64,000 nt of DNA from Limosilactobacillus sp. (GCF_022482365.1 NZ_JAKVPE010000001.1:1488001-1552000); one strand, 5' to 3'. Numbered from the stretch's first letter, positions 44,012 to 52,780 are shown. Notes: generated from the letters alone by a model not told the origin. Translations and numbers: made by a program.

Positions 44012-44611
44012 ATGATTAATCGTGCAGTTTTGACTGGACGCTTAACGCGAGATCCTGAGTTGCGCTACACTACCAGCGGGACCGCGGTAGTTTCGTTTAC
44101 GCTCGCCGTTGATCGGCAGTTCCGGAACCAAAATGGTGATCGGGACGCCGACTTCATCAACTGTGTCATTTGGCGTAAATCAGCCGAGAACTTCAGCAAC
44201 TTCACCCACAAGGGCTCATTGGTGGGGATCGATGGCCGCATCCAAACGCGGAACTACGAAAACCAGCAGGGCCAACGGGTTTACGTTACCGAAGTCGTGG
44301 TTGATAACTTTGCCCTGCTTGAACCTCGTTCGCAAAATGGCGGCATGAATGCTGGTGGCGGCCAACAACCGTTCAATAACGGTGGTCAGCAGCCATTCAA
44401 CAATCAAGCTCCATTTGGCGGCCAGGGTCAGCAGCCATTTGGCAACAACCAACCACAGCCGCAAGCCAACAACGCTCCTCAACCTAATTCGTCAACCAAC
44501 GCCAACAACGGTTTTGGCGGCGCTGGTCAAGAGAATTCGGCCAACCCATTCTCCAGCTCAAGCAATGACAATGGGGATACCGCAATCTCTGATGACGATT
44601 TACCATTCTAA
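44012..44611 (+). CDS. ssb: Single-stranded DNA-binding protein
   Basis: A 199-residue SSB with an N-terminal OB fold ([51 protein letters not shown]), a Gln/Asn/Gly/Pro-rich disordered linker with repeated QQPF units, and the acidic protein-interaction tip ISDDDLPF. Lies between rpsF and rpsR as in most Firmicutes. Confidence 0.97.
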   Translation: MINRAVLTGRLTRDPELRYTTSGTAVVSFTLAVDRQFRNQNGDRDADFINCVIWRKSAENFSNFTHKGSLVGIDGRIQTRNYENQQGQRVYVTEVVVDNFALLEPRSQNGGMNAGGGQQPFNNGGQQPFNNQAPFGGQGQQPFGNNQPQPQANNAPQPNSSTNANNGFGGAGQENSANPFSSSSNDNGDTAISDDDLPF

Positions 44612-44640
44612 AATTTTTTACCAGATAGGAGGGTAATTTC

Positions 44641-44877
44641 ATGGCACAACAACGTCGGGGCGGTCGTCGTCGTCGCAAGGTCGACTTCATCGCCGCTAAC
44701 CACATCGAATACATCGATTACAAAGACACTGATTTATTACGTCGGTTCATCTCCGAACGGGGTAAGATTTTACCACGTCGGGTCACTGGTACTAGTGCCA
44801 AGAACCAACGGAAGTTAACGGTCGCTATCAAGCGTGCCCGGATCATGGGTCTCCTGCCATTCGTTGCTGAAGACTAA
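44641..44877 (+). CDS. rpsR: 30S ribosomal protein S18
   Basis: A 78-residue ribosomal protein with the core [20 protein letters not shown] and [20 protein letters not shown], then [17 protein letters not shown] precedes the ATG. Last gene of the operon; a strong terminator follows. Confidence 0.97.
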   Translation: MAQQRRGGRRRRKVDFIAANHIEYIDYKDTDLLRRFISERGKILPRRVTGTSAKNQRKLTVAIKRARIMGLLPFVAED

Positions 44878-44887
44878 TTGATCAATC

Positions 44888-44934
44888 AAAGAGTCGATCA
44901 GAAAGCCAAGCGGTTTTCTGATCGACTCTTTTTT
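44888..44934 (+). terminator. Terminator of rpsF-ssb-rpsR
   Basis: Perfect arms AAAGAGTCGATCAGAAA and complement (44888-44904, 44914-44930, one A-T/T shift at the loop) followed by TTTTTT. Confidence 0.92.
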
Positions 44935-44980
44935 GTCGTCAGCTTAGCTTGGGCTAGCCGAACGGATCATCTTAAATCAA

Positions 44981-45030
44981 TTTTACAATATTTCATATAC
45001 TATTGAACATTTGTAAAAATATGTTATGAT
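44981..45030 (+). promoter_or_regulatory. deoC promoter with candidate DeoR operator
   Basis: TTGAAC (45003-45008), 16-base spacer, TATGAT (45025-45030). An inverted repeat TTTTACAA (44981-44988) and TTGTAAAA (45011-45018), with further imperfect symmetry inwards, covers the -35 and spacer. The downstream gene encodes a SorC/DeoR-type regulator, the likely binder. Confidence 0.65.
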
Positions 45031-45062
45031 AAGGATGTCAAAAAGAAAAGGAGTGATCCCGA

Positions 45063-45716
45063 ATGGAATTAAATAAGTATATCGACCACACACTGCTCAG
45101 CCCAGAGGCAACGGAGGAACAGGTTGACACGGTCATCAAGCAGGCCATCGACAACCATTTCCACACCGTTATGATCAACCCGTACTGGGTCGCTAAGACG
45201 CACCAGGCTTTGGAAGGCACTGATGTGGTAACGGCAACGGTGATTGGCTTCCCACTCGGGGCCACGACGACGGCGGCCAAGGTTTTTGAAACCGAACAGG
45301 CGATCAAGGACGGCGTGGACGAGGTCGACATGGTCATGAACATCGGCGAGATGAAGGGCGGCCACTTTGATAAGGTTGAAGACGACATCAAGGCCATCGT
45401 CAAGGTGGGTCACGACAACGGCAAGATCGTCAAGGTCATCATCGAGACGGCCCTGCTGACGGACGACGAAATCACCAAGGCTTCCAAGATTGTGGCGGAC
45501 GCCGGGGCTGACTTCGTGAAGACCTCGACCGGCTTCTCCACCCGGGGAGCAGCGGTGCACGACGTTGAATTGATGTCTGCAGCGGTTGCTGGCACCAACA
45601 CCCAGGTGAAGGCTTCTGGTGGCATTCACACCCCAGAAGAAGCCGAGGCGATGGTCAAGGCCGGGGCAACCCGTCTGGGAGTTAGTCACAGTATGCAGGT
45701 AATTGGTAAAGAATAA
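45063..45716 (+). CDS. deoC: Deoxyribose-phosphate aldolase
   Basis: A 217-residue class I aldolase that splits 2-deoxyribose-5-phosphate into glyceraldehyde-3-phosphate and acetaldehyde. The N-terminus is YIDHTLLSPEATEEQ, the Schiff-base Lys lies in GADFVKTSTGFS and the second Lys in TQVKASGGI. AAAGGAG precedes the ATG. It lets the cell use the sugar part of deoxynucleosides, fitting the nupC/codA salvage genes elsewhere in the window. It is followed, after a family 2 element, by its probable regulator. Confidence 0.95.
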   Translation: MELNKYIDHTLLSPEATEEQVDTVIKQAIDNHFHTVMINPYWVAKTHQALEGTDVVTATVIGFPLGATTTAAKVFETEQAIKDGVDEVDMVMNIGEMKGGHFDKVEDDIKAIVKVGHDNGKIVKVIIETALLTDDEITKASKIVADAGADFVKTSTGFSTRGAAVHDVELMSAAVAGTNTQVKASGGIHTPEEAEAMVKAGATRLGVSHSMQVIGKE

Positions 45717-45719
45717 AAA

Positions 45720-45841
45720 GTGAGTGAAAAATAACCATCTAAGCGGGGCGTATGGCCTAACCTAGGACGGGAGTCGGCGCTGAAGGCGTCGGCTCTCGGC
45801 CGTAGTTAGACACTAGCCCCGCGGTTGTTTTTCACGTTATC
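45720..45841 (+). repeat. Dispersed structured element, family 2, copy 2
   Basis: Starts 3 bases after the deoC stop and ends 34 bases before the regulator start. Compared with copy 1 (32604-32724) the outer stem reads GTGAAAAATAACC/GGTTGTTTTTCAC, the second GCGGGGC/GCCCCGC and the third TAAC/GTTA: paired changes that keep the fold. The inner hairpin GGCGC-TGAA-GGCGTC keeps pairing through G-T. Confidence 0.8.
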
Positions 45842-45875
45842 TAGCAATTATTTGGCATTGAAAGGAAGAGTGCGG

Positions 45876-46823
45876 ATGGACACGAAACGACAGATTAAGC
45901 AGGCGGTTGCCATTAGCAAGCTCTACTACCTGCAGGGCGCAACCCAGGCCCAGATTGCCAAACAATTGGACCTCTCCCGGCCGACGATTTCCCGGGCCCT
46001 CCAGTTTGCCCGCGACAACAAGATCGTCAACATCAAGATCAATGATCCACTGGAGGACATTGACGCCCTGGCGGAGCAAATTAAGGAAAAGTATCAGCTG
46101 GACGCGGTTGTGATCGCCGAACCGAACGGGGACGACAGCAGTGCCATCCTGGAGGCGATCGGGCAGGCGGCTGCCGACTATCTGCCGACCGTAGTCAGGG
46201 ACAACGACACGATTGGCATTAGCTGGGGGCAGACCCTGGCGGCCGTGGCTCGGCACCTGGCCCCCAGCGAGCGGAAGAACGTTCGGGTCGTCTATCTCAA
46301 GGGGACGGTGGCCAATTCGACCCATAATAATTTTGTTGTCGAGGTGACCCGCCACTTCAACGCCTGCTACCACACCCAGGCCCAGATCCTGCCATTGCCG
46401 GTGATCTTTGACAGCCAGACAATCAAAGAAATGGTTGTTCGCGATCGCTTCATCAACGACGTCTTGACGACGGCCAAACAAACGACGGTGGCCCTCTTCA
46501 CGGTTGGGACCACTAGTCCGGACGCCACCCTCTTTGAGCTCGGCTACTTTTCGCCGGAAGAGGAACGCAAGCTGCGTGCGACCGCGGTCGGCGACATCGT
46601 TTCGCAATTCGTCGACGCCCAGGGACAAATCGTTGATCCCGAGCTGACGGCGCGGACGATGGCCGTCCCGCTGACGCAACTAAAGCAGGCCCGTCAGGCA
46701 GTTTTGATCGCCGGGGGGATGGCAAAACTAAAACCGATTAAGGCGGCGCTGAACGGGCACTACGCCACCACCTTGGTGACGGACCTGACCGTTGCCCAGC
46801 ACCTGATTGGCGATGAAAAATAA
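45876..46823 (+). CDS. deoR: SorC/DeoR-family sugar-binding transcriptional regulator
   Basis: A 315-residue regulator with an N-terminal HTH (ATQAQIAKQLDLSRPTISRA) and a C-terminal phosphosugar-binding domain of the SorC family (DTIGISWGQTLAAVARHL, FTVGTTSPDATLF, VLIAGGMAKLKPIKAALNG). It resembles the deoxyribonucleoside regulator DeoR of Bacillus subtilis, and deoC directly upstream supports the name; the inducer would be deoxyribose-5-phosphate. ATG at 45876 with AAAGGAAG upstream gives the family's N-terminus; an upstream in-frame start at 45825 would run through the family 2 element. Confidence 0.85.
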   Translation: MDTKRQIKQAVAISKLYYLQGATQAQIAKQLDLSRPTISRALQFARDNKIVNIKINDPLEDIDALAEQIKEKYQLDAVVIAEPNGDDSSAILEAIGQAAADYLPTVVRDNDTIGISWGQTLAAVARHLAPSERKNVRVVYLKGTVANSTHNNFVVEVTRHFNACYHTQAQILPLPVIFDSQTIKEMVVRDRFINDVLTTAKQTTVALFTVGTTSPDATLFELGYFSPEEERKLRATAVGDIVSQFVDAQGQIVDPELTARTMAVPLTQLKQARQAVLIAGGMAKLKPIKAALNGHYATTLVTDLTVAQHLIGDEK

Positions 46824-46828
46824 GAATA

Positions 46829-46864
46829 GCGCGGCTGGAATTTGCGTTCCGGCCGCGCCTTTTT
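46829..46864 (+). terminator. Terminator of deoC-deoR
   Basis: Arms GCGCGGCTGGAA (46829-46840) and TTCCGGCCGCGC (46847-46858) followed by CTTTTT. Confidence 0.9.
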
Positions 46865-46949
46865 GTCGCTGCATTCACTATTGCTTGTGATATGATATAA
46901 CTATCCAATTGAAAATGGGCACGAACGGTGTCTATTTGGGAGGATTCTT

Positions 46950-48974
46950 ATGCGTAAATTTTTCAGTAGTGAAAACTGGCTGTTTTATCTGAAACACCCG
47001 GCGGTCCGCTGGAATGTCGTTTACCTACTGGTCGTCACGCTCATCAGCCTGGTCCTGGCCTTCACCTTTAACTGGCTGGCGGGCCTGCTTGTCCTTGTCC
47101 TGGCGGTGGTAGGGATGACGGTTAGTCTGCGCCGCTTACGGCAGCTAGTCGACGATACTCACGAATACTTACAGAATTTAACCTACCAGATTCAGCACGG
47201 CCAACAGGAGGCCCTGCTCGAAATGCCGGTGGGGATGATTATGCTGAACGCCCGCAACGAGATTGAATGGATCAACCCTTACATGGCCCGCTACTTTAAG
47301 CTGGAGCACGTGGTGGGGGAAAAGGTCGGCACGGTTGATAAACAATTGGCTGACCTGATTGATCAGGGGCGCGCTCACCAGGGGGCCCAGGTGGTTTCCT
47401 GGCGTTCACGGCAGTTTGAATTTCTCTTTCAGCCCCAGTACCGGGTGGCCTACCTGCTCGACATCACCAAGTATGAGGAGGTCGAGCAGCGCTATCGGCA
47501 GGAGCGGGTTTTCCTGGGAAATATTTACCTGGATAACTACGACGAGCTGATTCAGGGGATGAGTGACTCGGATGTTTCCAACCTGCACAACTACGTCACC
47601 TCCGAGATCAGCAAGTGGGCCGAAACCAATCACCTGTTGATGAAGATCATCGATGACGATAACTACCTGATTATCGGTCACCAGGCCTCGCTGGCGGAAC
47701 TGGAAAAGAAGAAGTTCAAGATCCTGGACACCGTGCGGCAGAGCACGTCCCAGCAGAACTCACCGGTGACGCTGAGTGTCGGGATCGCCTATGGGGAAGA
47801 CGACCTGATCAAGCTGGCCGATACCGCCCAGGATAACCTCGACCTGGCACTGGGCCGGGGTGGTGACCAGGTCGTTGTCCGGGCTAAGGATCAGCCCGCT
47901 CGCTTCTACGGCGGAAAGACCAACCCGATGGAGAAGCGAACCCGGGTGCGGGCCCGGATGATCAGCCAGGCCCTCCAAGAATTGATTGACCAGGCCGACC
48001 AGCTCTTTGTCATGGGGCATAACAACCCCGACATGGACTCTCTGGGGGCCTGCCTGGGGATTCGCCGGATTGCCGAGATGAACGGCAAGCAGTGCTGGAT
48101 CGTCATCAGTGATCAGCACCCGCACGCCGACATTCAGCGGTTGATGAACGAGATTGACAATTACCAGTCAATCAAGGATCACATCATCACGCCGGACGTG
48201 GCCCTGGAAAAGGCGACGGCCAACAGCCTGCTGGTGATGGTGGACCATGCCAAGCGCAGCATAACCATCTCGCCGGAGCTCTACGATCAGCTGCAAAATC
48301 GGTTGGTCATCATTGACCACCACCGGCGCGGGGAGGAGTTCCCGGAGAATCCGTTGCTGGTTTACATTGAACCATACGCTTCCTCGACCTGTGAACTGAT
48401 CACCGAGATGTTTGAGTACCAGCCACGCGAGGGTGAGGGACTCAATAAGGTCGAGGCGACGGCGATGCTAACGGGGATCCAGGTCGACACCAAGTCCTTT
48501 ACCAAGAGTGCCGGTACCCGGACCTTCGACGCTGCCAGCTACCTGCGTTCTGCCGGGGCCGACGGAATGATGATCCAGTCCTTCATGAAGGAGGACCCAC
48601 GCAGCTTCATGGACCGCAACCACCTGATTTCCCGGGCGGAGATCAACGGACAGATTGCCATCTGTGCCGGTGAAAACGACCAGGTCTACGGATCCGTGAC
48701 GACTGCCCAGGCCGCTGACATGTTGCTCTCGGTTGAGGGGGTCGAGGCCTCCTTTGTCATCACCCTGCGTGCGGACGGCAAGGTCGGAATTTCTGCCCGG
48801 TCCGCCGGTGACGTCAACGTCCAGGTCCTGATGGAAAAGATGGGCGGCGGGGGTCACCTGGCCAACGCGGCCACCCAGATCAGCGACTCGACCGTTGATG
48901 ATACTAAGCAAGAATTAATTGAACTTCTGCAGAAGACGGCCGATAATAGTAGTCAAGAAGATACAGAGGAGTGA
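46950..48974 (+). CDS. gdpP: Cyclic-di-AMP phosphodiesterase GdpP
   Basis: A 674-residue membrane protein that lowers c-di-AMP. Two transmembrane helices (VVYLLVVTLISLVLAFTFNW, LLVLVLAVVGMTVSL) are followed by a PAS-like haem-binding domain, a degenerate GGDEF domain and the DHH/DHHA1 phosphodiesterase with MGHNNPDMDSLGACLGI, VDHAKRS, IIDHHRRG and GGGGHLANAA. All DHH metal ligands appear intact. In this order (gdpP-rplI-dnaB) it is conserved across Firmicutes. GGGAGG lies upstream of the ATG. rplI begins 5 bases after its stop. Confidence 0.95.
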   Translation: MRKFFSSENWLFYLKHPAVRWNVVYLLVVTLISLVLAFTFNWLAGLLVLVLAVVGMTVSLRRLRQLVDDTHEYLQNLTYQIQHGQQEALLEMPVGMIMLNARNEIEWINPYMARYFKLEHVVGEKVGTVDKQLADLIDQGRAHQGAQVVSWRSRQFEFLFQPQYRVAYLLDITKYEEVEQRYRQERVFLGNIYLDNYDELIQGMSDSDVSNLHNYVTSEISKWAETNHLLMKIIDDDNYLIIGHQASLAELEKKKFKILDTVRQSTSQQNSPVTLSVGIAYGEDDLIKLADTAQDNLDLALGRGGDQVVVRAKDQPARFYGGKTNPMEKRTRVRARMISQALQELIDQADQLFVMGHNNPDMDSLGACLGIRRIAEMNGKQCWIVISDQHPHADIQRLMNEIDNYQSIKDHIITPDVALEKATANSLLVMVDHAKRSITISPELYDQLQNRLVIIDHHRRGEEFPENPLLVYIEPYASSTCELITEMFEYQPREGEGLNKVEATAMLTGIQVDTKSFTKSAGTRTFDAASYLRSAGADGMMIQSFMKEDPRSFMDRNHLISRAEINGQIAICAGENDQVYGSVTTAQAADMLLSVEGVEASFVITLRADGKVGISARSAGDVNVQVLMEKMGGGGHLANAATQISDSTVDDTKQELIELLQKTADNSSQEDTEE

Positions 48975-48979
48975 ACAAA

Positions 48980-49432
48980 ATGAAAGTTATTTTTACTCAA
49001 GATGTTCGTGGCCGGGGCAAGCGCGGTCAGGTCAAAGAGGTTCCGGATGGTTACGCCCAGAACTTCCTGATCAAGCGCGGCATGGCCAAGCAGGCCACCA
49101 AGGCAGCGATGAGTCAGCTGGCCGGTCAGCAACGGGCCGAAGAAAAGCACGCCGCCGAGGAACTGGCCGAGGCAAAACGCTTGAAGAAGGTCTTAGAAGA
49201 TGATAAGACTGTTGTTGAATTAAGCGGTAAGGCGGGCACCGACGGCCGGATGTTTGGTTCCATTTCGACCAAGCAGATCGCCACGGCCCTGCAAAAGCAG
49301 TACAAGGTCAAGATCGATAAGCGCAAGATTGAACTGGCGGCGCCGATCAAGGCCCTGGGCTACGTCAACGTGCCAATCAAGCTTCACCCGCAGGTTACGG
49401 CCGAAATTCGGGTCCACATTGCGGAAAAGTAA
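48980..49432 (+). CDS. rplI: 50S ribosomal protein L9
   Basis: A 150-residue ribosomal protein with the N-terminal MKVIFTQDVRGRGKRGQVKE and VPDGYAQNFLIKRGMA, a long connecting helix (AEEKHAAEELAEAKRLKKVL) and a C-terminal domain ending HPQVTAEIRVHIAEK. The ATG at 48980 has AGAGGAGTG upstream; an in-frame GTG at 48971 lies in that site. Between gdpP and dnaB. Confidence 0.96.
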   Translation: MKVIFTQDVRGRGKRGQVKEVPDGYAQNFLIKRGMAKQATKAAMSQLAGQQRAEEKHAAEELAEAKRLKKVLEDDKTVVELSGKAGTDGRMFGSISTKQIATALQKQYKVKIDKRKIELAAPIKALGYVNVPIKLHPQVTAEIRVHIAEK

Positions 49433-49479
49433 TTTTACCGTTATAATTAAATTTCGATTTCAAAAAGCGAGGTATCGTC

Positions 49480-50868
49480 ATGGATAATGCACCAGTGCAA
49501 GAAGAGCCACACGATATTGAAGCTGAAAAGGCAGTTCTCGGAGCTGCTTTTTTAAGTAAGAATGCGTTGGCCGATGCAATGGAATACTTGCAGCCCGCCG
49601 ATTTCTACAAGCGGGCCCACCAGATCATCTTCAAGAAGATGGTGGAATTAAACGATGATGATCAGCCGATCGACGTGGTGACGATCAAGAGTGCCCTGGA
49701 CAAGGACAAGCAGACCGAAAACGTCGGCGGGATGGTCTACCTGGCTGAGCTGGCCGACGCTGTGCCGTCCGCGGCCAACGTGACCTTCTATGCCAAGATT
49801 GTCCATGACAAGGCGGTTCGGCGCAACCTGATCAACACGGCTACCAAGATCATCAACGAGGGTTACGCGGACGATAACGACACGACGGACCTGCTCGATT
49901 CCGCCGAGCAATCGATCCTGCACGTGTCGGAGTCCAACGACCAGAACGGCTTCCAGGACATCGAAACCGTCCTGAACCAAACGATGAACCACATCGAGGC
50001 CCTGTCCGGCAACGATTCGGACGTGACGGGACTGGAGACCGGTTATCCCCAATTGGATAAGATGACGACTGGATTTCACCCGGACGAACTGATCATTATC
50101 GCCGCCCGGCCGGCCGTGGGGAAGACCGCCTTTGCCTTAAACATTGCCCAGAACGTGGCGACGAAGACCAATAACGCCGTTGCCATCTTCAGCCTGGAAA
50201 TGGGGGCCGAGTCGCTGGTCAACCGGATGCTCTGTGCGGAGGGCAACATCGATGCTAACCACCTGCGGACTGGGAACCTGACCAGCGATGAATGGGAGAG
50301 CCTGTTCTTTGCGGCCGGAACCCTGTCGAACGCCCAGATCTACATCGACGACACGGCGGGGATCAAGGTGGCTGAGATTCGGGCCCGTTGCCGGCGGTTG
50401 AAGAAGGAAAACAAGAACCTGGGGCTGATTGTGATCGACTACCTTCAGTTGATTGAAGGGAGCAATCCCGACAACCGTCAGCAGGAAGTTTCAGAGATTT
50501 CTCGTCAGCTCAAGAAGCTGGCCAAGGAGCTGGAAGTGCCGGTCATCGCCCTTTCCCAGCTTTCCCGGGGGGTCGAGCAGCGTCAGGACAAGCGGCCGGT
50601 GCTGTCCGACATCCGTGAATCCGGGTCAATCGAGCAGGATGCCGACATCGTCAGCTTCCTCTACCGTGACGATTACTACGAGCACGACGAGGGTGACGAT
50701 GACGACAATAATCAAGGCGGTGGCGGCAACGATGACGATTCCAACGTCAGTGAGGTCGAAGTCATCGTCGAAAAGAACCGGAGTGGTCCGCGGGGGACGG
50801 TCAAACTGTTATTTGCCAAGTCCTATAACAAGTTTGCCTCCGTGGCCTACGTGCCGGAAGGACAATAG
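49480..50868 (+). CDS. dnaB: Replicative DNA helicase
   Basis: A 462-residue hexameric helicase (called DnaC in Bacillus). The N-terminal domain starts PHDIEAEKAVLGAAFLSKNA; the RecA-like domain has Walker A AARPAVGKTAFALNIA, EMGAESLVNRML, Walker B LIVIDYLQLI, ALSQLSRGVEQRQDKRPVLS and VEKNRSGPRGTVKLLF. An acidic/Gly-rich insert (HDEGDDDDNNQGGGGNDDDS) lies near residue 405. GCGAGG precedes the ATG. Confidence 0.96.
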   Translation: MDNAPVQEEPHDIEAEKAVLGAAFLSKNALADAMEYLQPADFYKRAHQIIFKKMVELNDDDQPIDVVTIKSALDKDKQTENVGGMVYLAELADAVPSAANVTFYAKIVHDKAVRRNLINTATKIINEGYADDNDTTDLLDSAEQSILHVSESNDQNGFQDIETVLNQTMNHIEALSGNDSDVTGLETGYPQLDKMTTGFHPDELIIIAARPAVGKTAFALNIAQNVATKTNNAVAIFSLEMGAESLVNRMLCAEGNIDANHLRTGNLTSDEWESLFFAAGTLSNAQIYIDDTAGIKVAEIRARCRRLKKENKNLGLIVIDYLQLIEGSNPDNRQQEVSEISRQLKKLAKELEVPVIALSQLSRGVEQRQDKRPVLSDIRESGSIEQDADIVSFLYRDDYYEHDEGDDDDNNQGGGGNDDDSNVSEVEVIVEKNRSGPRGTVKLLFAKSYNKFASVAYVPEGQ

Positions 50869-50889
50869 ATATACAAAAATGCTAATCAA

Positions 50890-50920
50890 GGGGCGTTTCA
50901 GGATAACTGGAGGGCTCTTT
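50890..50920 (+). terminator. Weak terminator after dnaB
   Basis: GGGCGTTTCAG can pair with CTGGAGGGCTC (ten of eleven positions, with G-T pairs), followed by TTTTCGTT. Confidence 0.5.
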
Positions 50921-50963
50921 TCGTTCGCTTAGGATAATAATCAAAATATGAGGAGGCGCTAAA

Positions 50964-52166
50964 ATGGGTCGTCAAACAAAGGGAATTGAATTGAAATGGC
51001 TGCTGCTGGGAATGTTCTTCGGCAGCATCGGCAACAGCTTCGTCTGGCCGCTAACCACGATTTATATGCACCAACAGCTGCACGAATCGCTGACCGTGTC
51101 GGGGATTGTTCTGCTATTTTATTCGGGCGCGAACGTGGTCGGCAGCTACATCAGCGGTCTGCTGTTTGACAAGCGGAATCCGCGGCACCTGATGCTGGCC
51201 GGAGTCAGCCTGGCCACGGTGGTGATCGCCACGATGATCTTCTTCAATGATTGGCCCATCTACGCCATCCTGCTAACGGCGATTGGCTTCTTCAACGGCT
51301 GGATCATCACGATGGTCAACTCCTTCGGGACCAAGCTGCGGATGGATGGCCGCTACGTCTTTAACATGCTCTACTTCGCCAACAACCTGGGGATGGTGAT
51401 CGGGACCACGATCGTCGGCCCGCTCTATCAGTATGCCCACGGGAACATCTCGCCGCTCTTCTCGATTACGACGGTGCTCTACATTCTCTTCACCCTGGTG
51501 GTCTTCTTTTACTTCCACGAGGATCCGCATCCGCAACCGGTAGACGAGACCCGCTTCAAGAGTGACGAACCGGCGGTAACCAAGATCCCGCGGGCCAACC
51601 TCTGGATCAGCTGGATTTTCTTTATCACCCTTTGCATCGTCTGGACGATGTACGAACAATGGTCCAGTAACCTCTCCGTCTTCATGACTAGTCAGGGAAT
51701 TTCGATGACCAAGTACAGTCTGCTCTGGACGCTCAACGGGGTGCTGATCGTCCTCATTCAGCTGTTCCTGACCTGGCTGAATCGCTTCTACAACAACCCC
51801 TACGCCCAGGTCTACGTCGGGATCTTTACCGTCGGCCTTTCCTTTGTCCTCCTGCTCTTTGCGACCAACTATCTCTGGTTCGTGATCGCAATGATCATTT
51901 TAACGATTGGGGAAGCGACGGCCTTTCCGACGATGCCAGCGATCGTCAACAGCCTCTCGCCGGTCGAGGTGAAGGGGAAGTACCAGGGAATCCTCAACGC
52001 CTTTTCCTCGCTGGGGAAGGCCTTTGGACCGCTCTTTGGGGGGCTGGTCATTGGTGCGGCCTCCTATCACGTCCTCTTTGTGATCTGTGCGGTCTCGATC
52101 TTTGTCATGGAAATCATCGTTGTCCTGGTTGTGCGGCTGCAAAAGCCCCACACGGTTGACTACTAA
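50964..52166 (+). CDS. MFS transporter
   Basis: A 400-residue 12-helix transporter (first helix WLLLGMFFGSIGNSFVWPLT; A-motif region SGLLFDKRNPRHLM; central loop of about 30 polar residues after FFYFHEDPHP). The YttB/MdtG-type multidrug branch fits best, but the substrate is unknown. GAGGAGG precedes the ATG. It lies 14 bases upstream of a small zinc-ribbon gene and the two are probably co-transcribed. Confidence 0.85.
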   Translation: MGRQTKGIELKWLLLGMFFGSIGNSFVWPLTTIYMHQQLHESLTVSGIVLLFYSGANVVGSYISGLLFDKRNPRHLMLAGVSLATVVIATMIFFNDWPIYAILLTAIGFFNGWIITMVNSFGTKLRMDGRYVFNMLYFANNLGMVIGTTIVGPLYQYAHGNISPLFSITTVLYILFTLVVFFYFHEDPHPQPVDETRFKSDEPAVTKIPRANLWISWIFFITLCIVWTMYEQWSSNLSVFMTSQGISMTKYSLLWTLNGVLIVLIQLFLTWLNRFYNNPYAQVYVGIFTVGLSFVLLLFATNYLWFVIAMIILTIGEATAFPTMPAIVNSLSPVEVKGKYQGILNAFSSLGKAFGPLFGGLVIGAASYHVLFVICAVSIFVMEIIVVLVVRLQKPHTVDY

Positions 52167-52180
52167 GGAAGGCGAGAACT

Positions 52181-52492
52181 GTGTTTTACAACAATTTTGA
52201 CCGGGTACAGAGTGAGGACCGGTTCGGCATGGTTGGTAAGACCGGTGACGATTTCCGCGAGGACGCGCGCCTGAACATTCCTTGTTACAAGTGCCACCGC
52301 TCTCCTCTGATCATTGCCGAGCGCAACTGGATGGATACTAATAACGACAATTCCCAGCGCTACCAGATCGTCGTGGTGTGCGAACACTGTGGCGCGGTGG
52401 ATGAATTCATTGTCAACGCCGGCCGTGAGGGGAAGATCGGCCAGCTGAAGCACGGCAAGCGCCCGGTCAGTGATGAACAAATTGAACATTGA
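52181..52492 (+). CDS. Hypothetical small zinc-ribbon protein
   Basis: A 103-residue soluble protein with two CxxC pairs (PCYKCHRS and VVCEHCGAVDEF) 36 residues apart, a likely zinc ribbon. The N-terminus (FDRVQSEDRFGMVGKTGDDF) and C-terminal tail are polar. Start is GTG at 52181 with AAGGAAGG upstream. It follows an MFS transporter gene closely and its stop is followed after 5 bases by a family 1 structured element, whose first hairpin is a good terminator. I do not recognise a characterised relative. Confidence 0.7.
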   Translation: MFYNNFDRVQSEDRFGMVGKTGDDFREDARLNIPCYKCHRSPLIIAERNWMDTNNDNSQRYQIVVVCEHCGAVDEFIVNAGREGKIGQLKHGKRPVSDEQIEH

Positions 52493-52497
52493 AGTGA

Positions 52498-52660
52498 GAG
52501 GCTGGGAATTAACCCAGCCTCTTTGCTGTTATATAGCTATAAATGCTATGGCGCGGTAGCTGGCTGGATTCCGAACGTTGATAAATCAACGCCCGGAACG
52601 CCTAGCCAGCCTCGCGGGGGTGGGAAGACGAACTCGCAAGCGAGTTCTGTCCCACTCCCT
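52498..52660 (+). repeat. Dispersed structured element, family 1, copy C
   Basis: Best preserved copy. Hairpin 1 is GAGGCTGGG-AATTAA-CCCAGCCTC with a T-run. The central stem, from TAGCTGGCTGGATTCCG to CGGAACGCCTAGCCAGCC, is capped by CGTTGATAAATCAACG. Hairpin 3 is AACTCGCAAGCGAGTT within GTGGGA/TCCCAC. The rest of the 355-base gap to the dehydrogenase gene (52661-52847) holds a weak GTCGGC-containing stretch near 52700-52762 that may be a decayed family 2 copy, and a cre-like site. Confidence 0.88.
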
Positions 52661-52766
52661 TTAGTAGCTGGTATGAATAAATAATCATTTTTAGCGGATT
52701 CAGTGGAGGAATGGCCGATGCCTAGTGTGGTCGGCTTTCCGGTAGTTGTGGTTATTAAGATGGCCA

Positions 52767-52780
52767 AGAAAACGCTTTCC
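52767..52780. promoter_or_regulatory. Cre-like site before alcohol dehydrogenase gene
   Basis: AGAAAACGCTTTCC matches the cre consensus TGWNANCGNTNWCA except at the two outermost bases. It lies 17 bases upstream of a TAGGAT -10 candidate (52798-52803), i.e. at the -35. CcpA control is possible. Confidence 0.45.

Noticed and set aside
52700-52762. Possible third copy of family 2
   Set aside because: It shares only GTCGGCTTTC and a CGGTAG-like stretch; stems cannot be built, so it is too weak to list as a copy.
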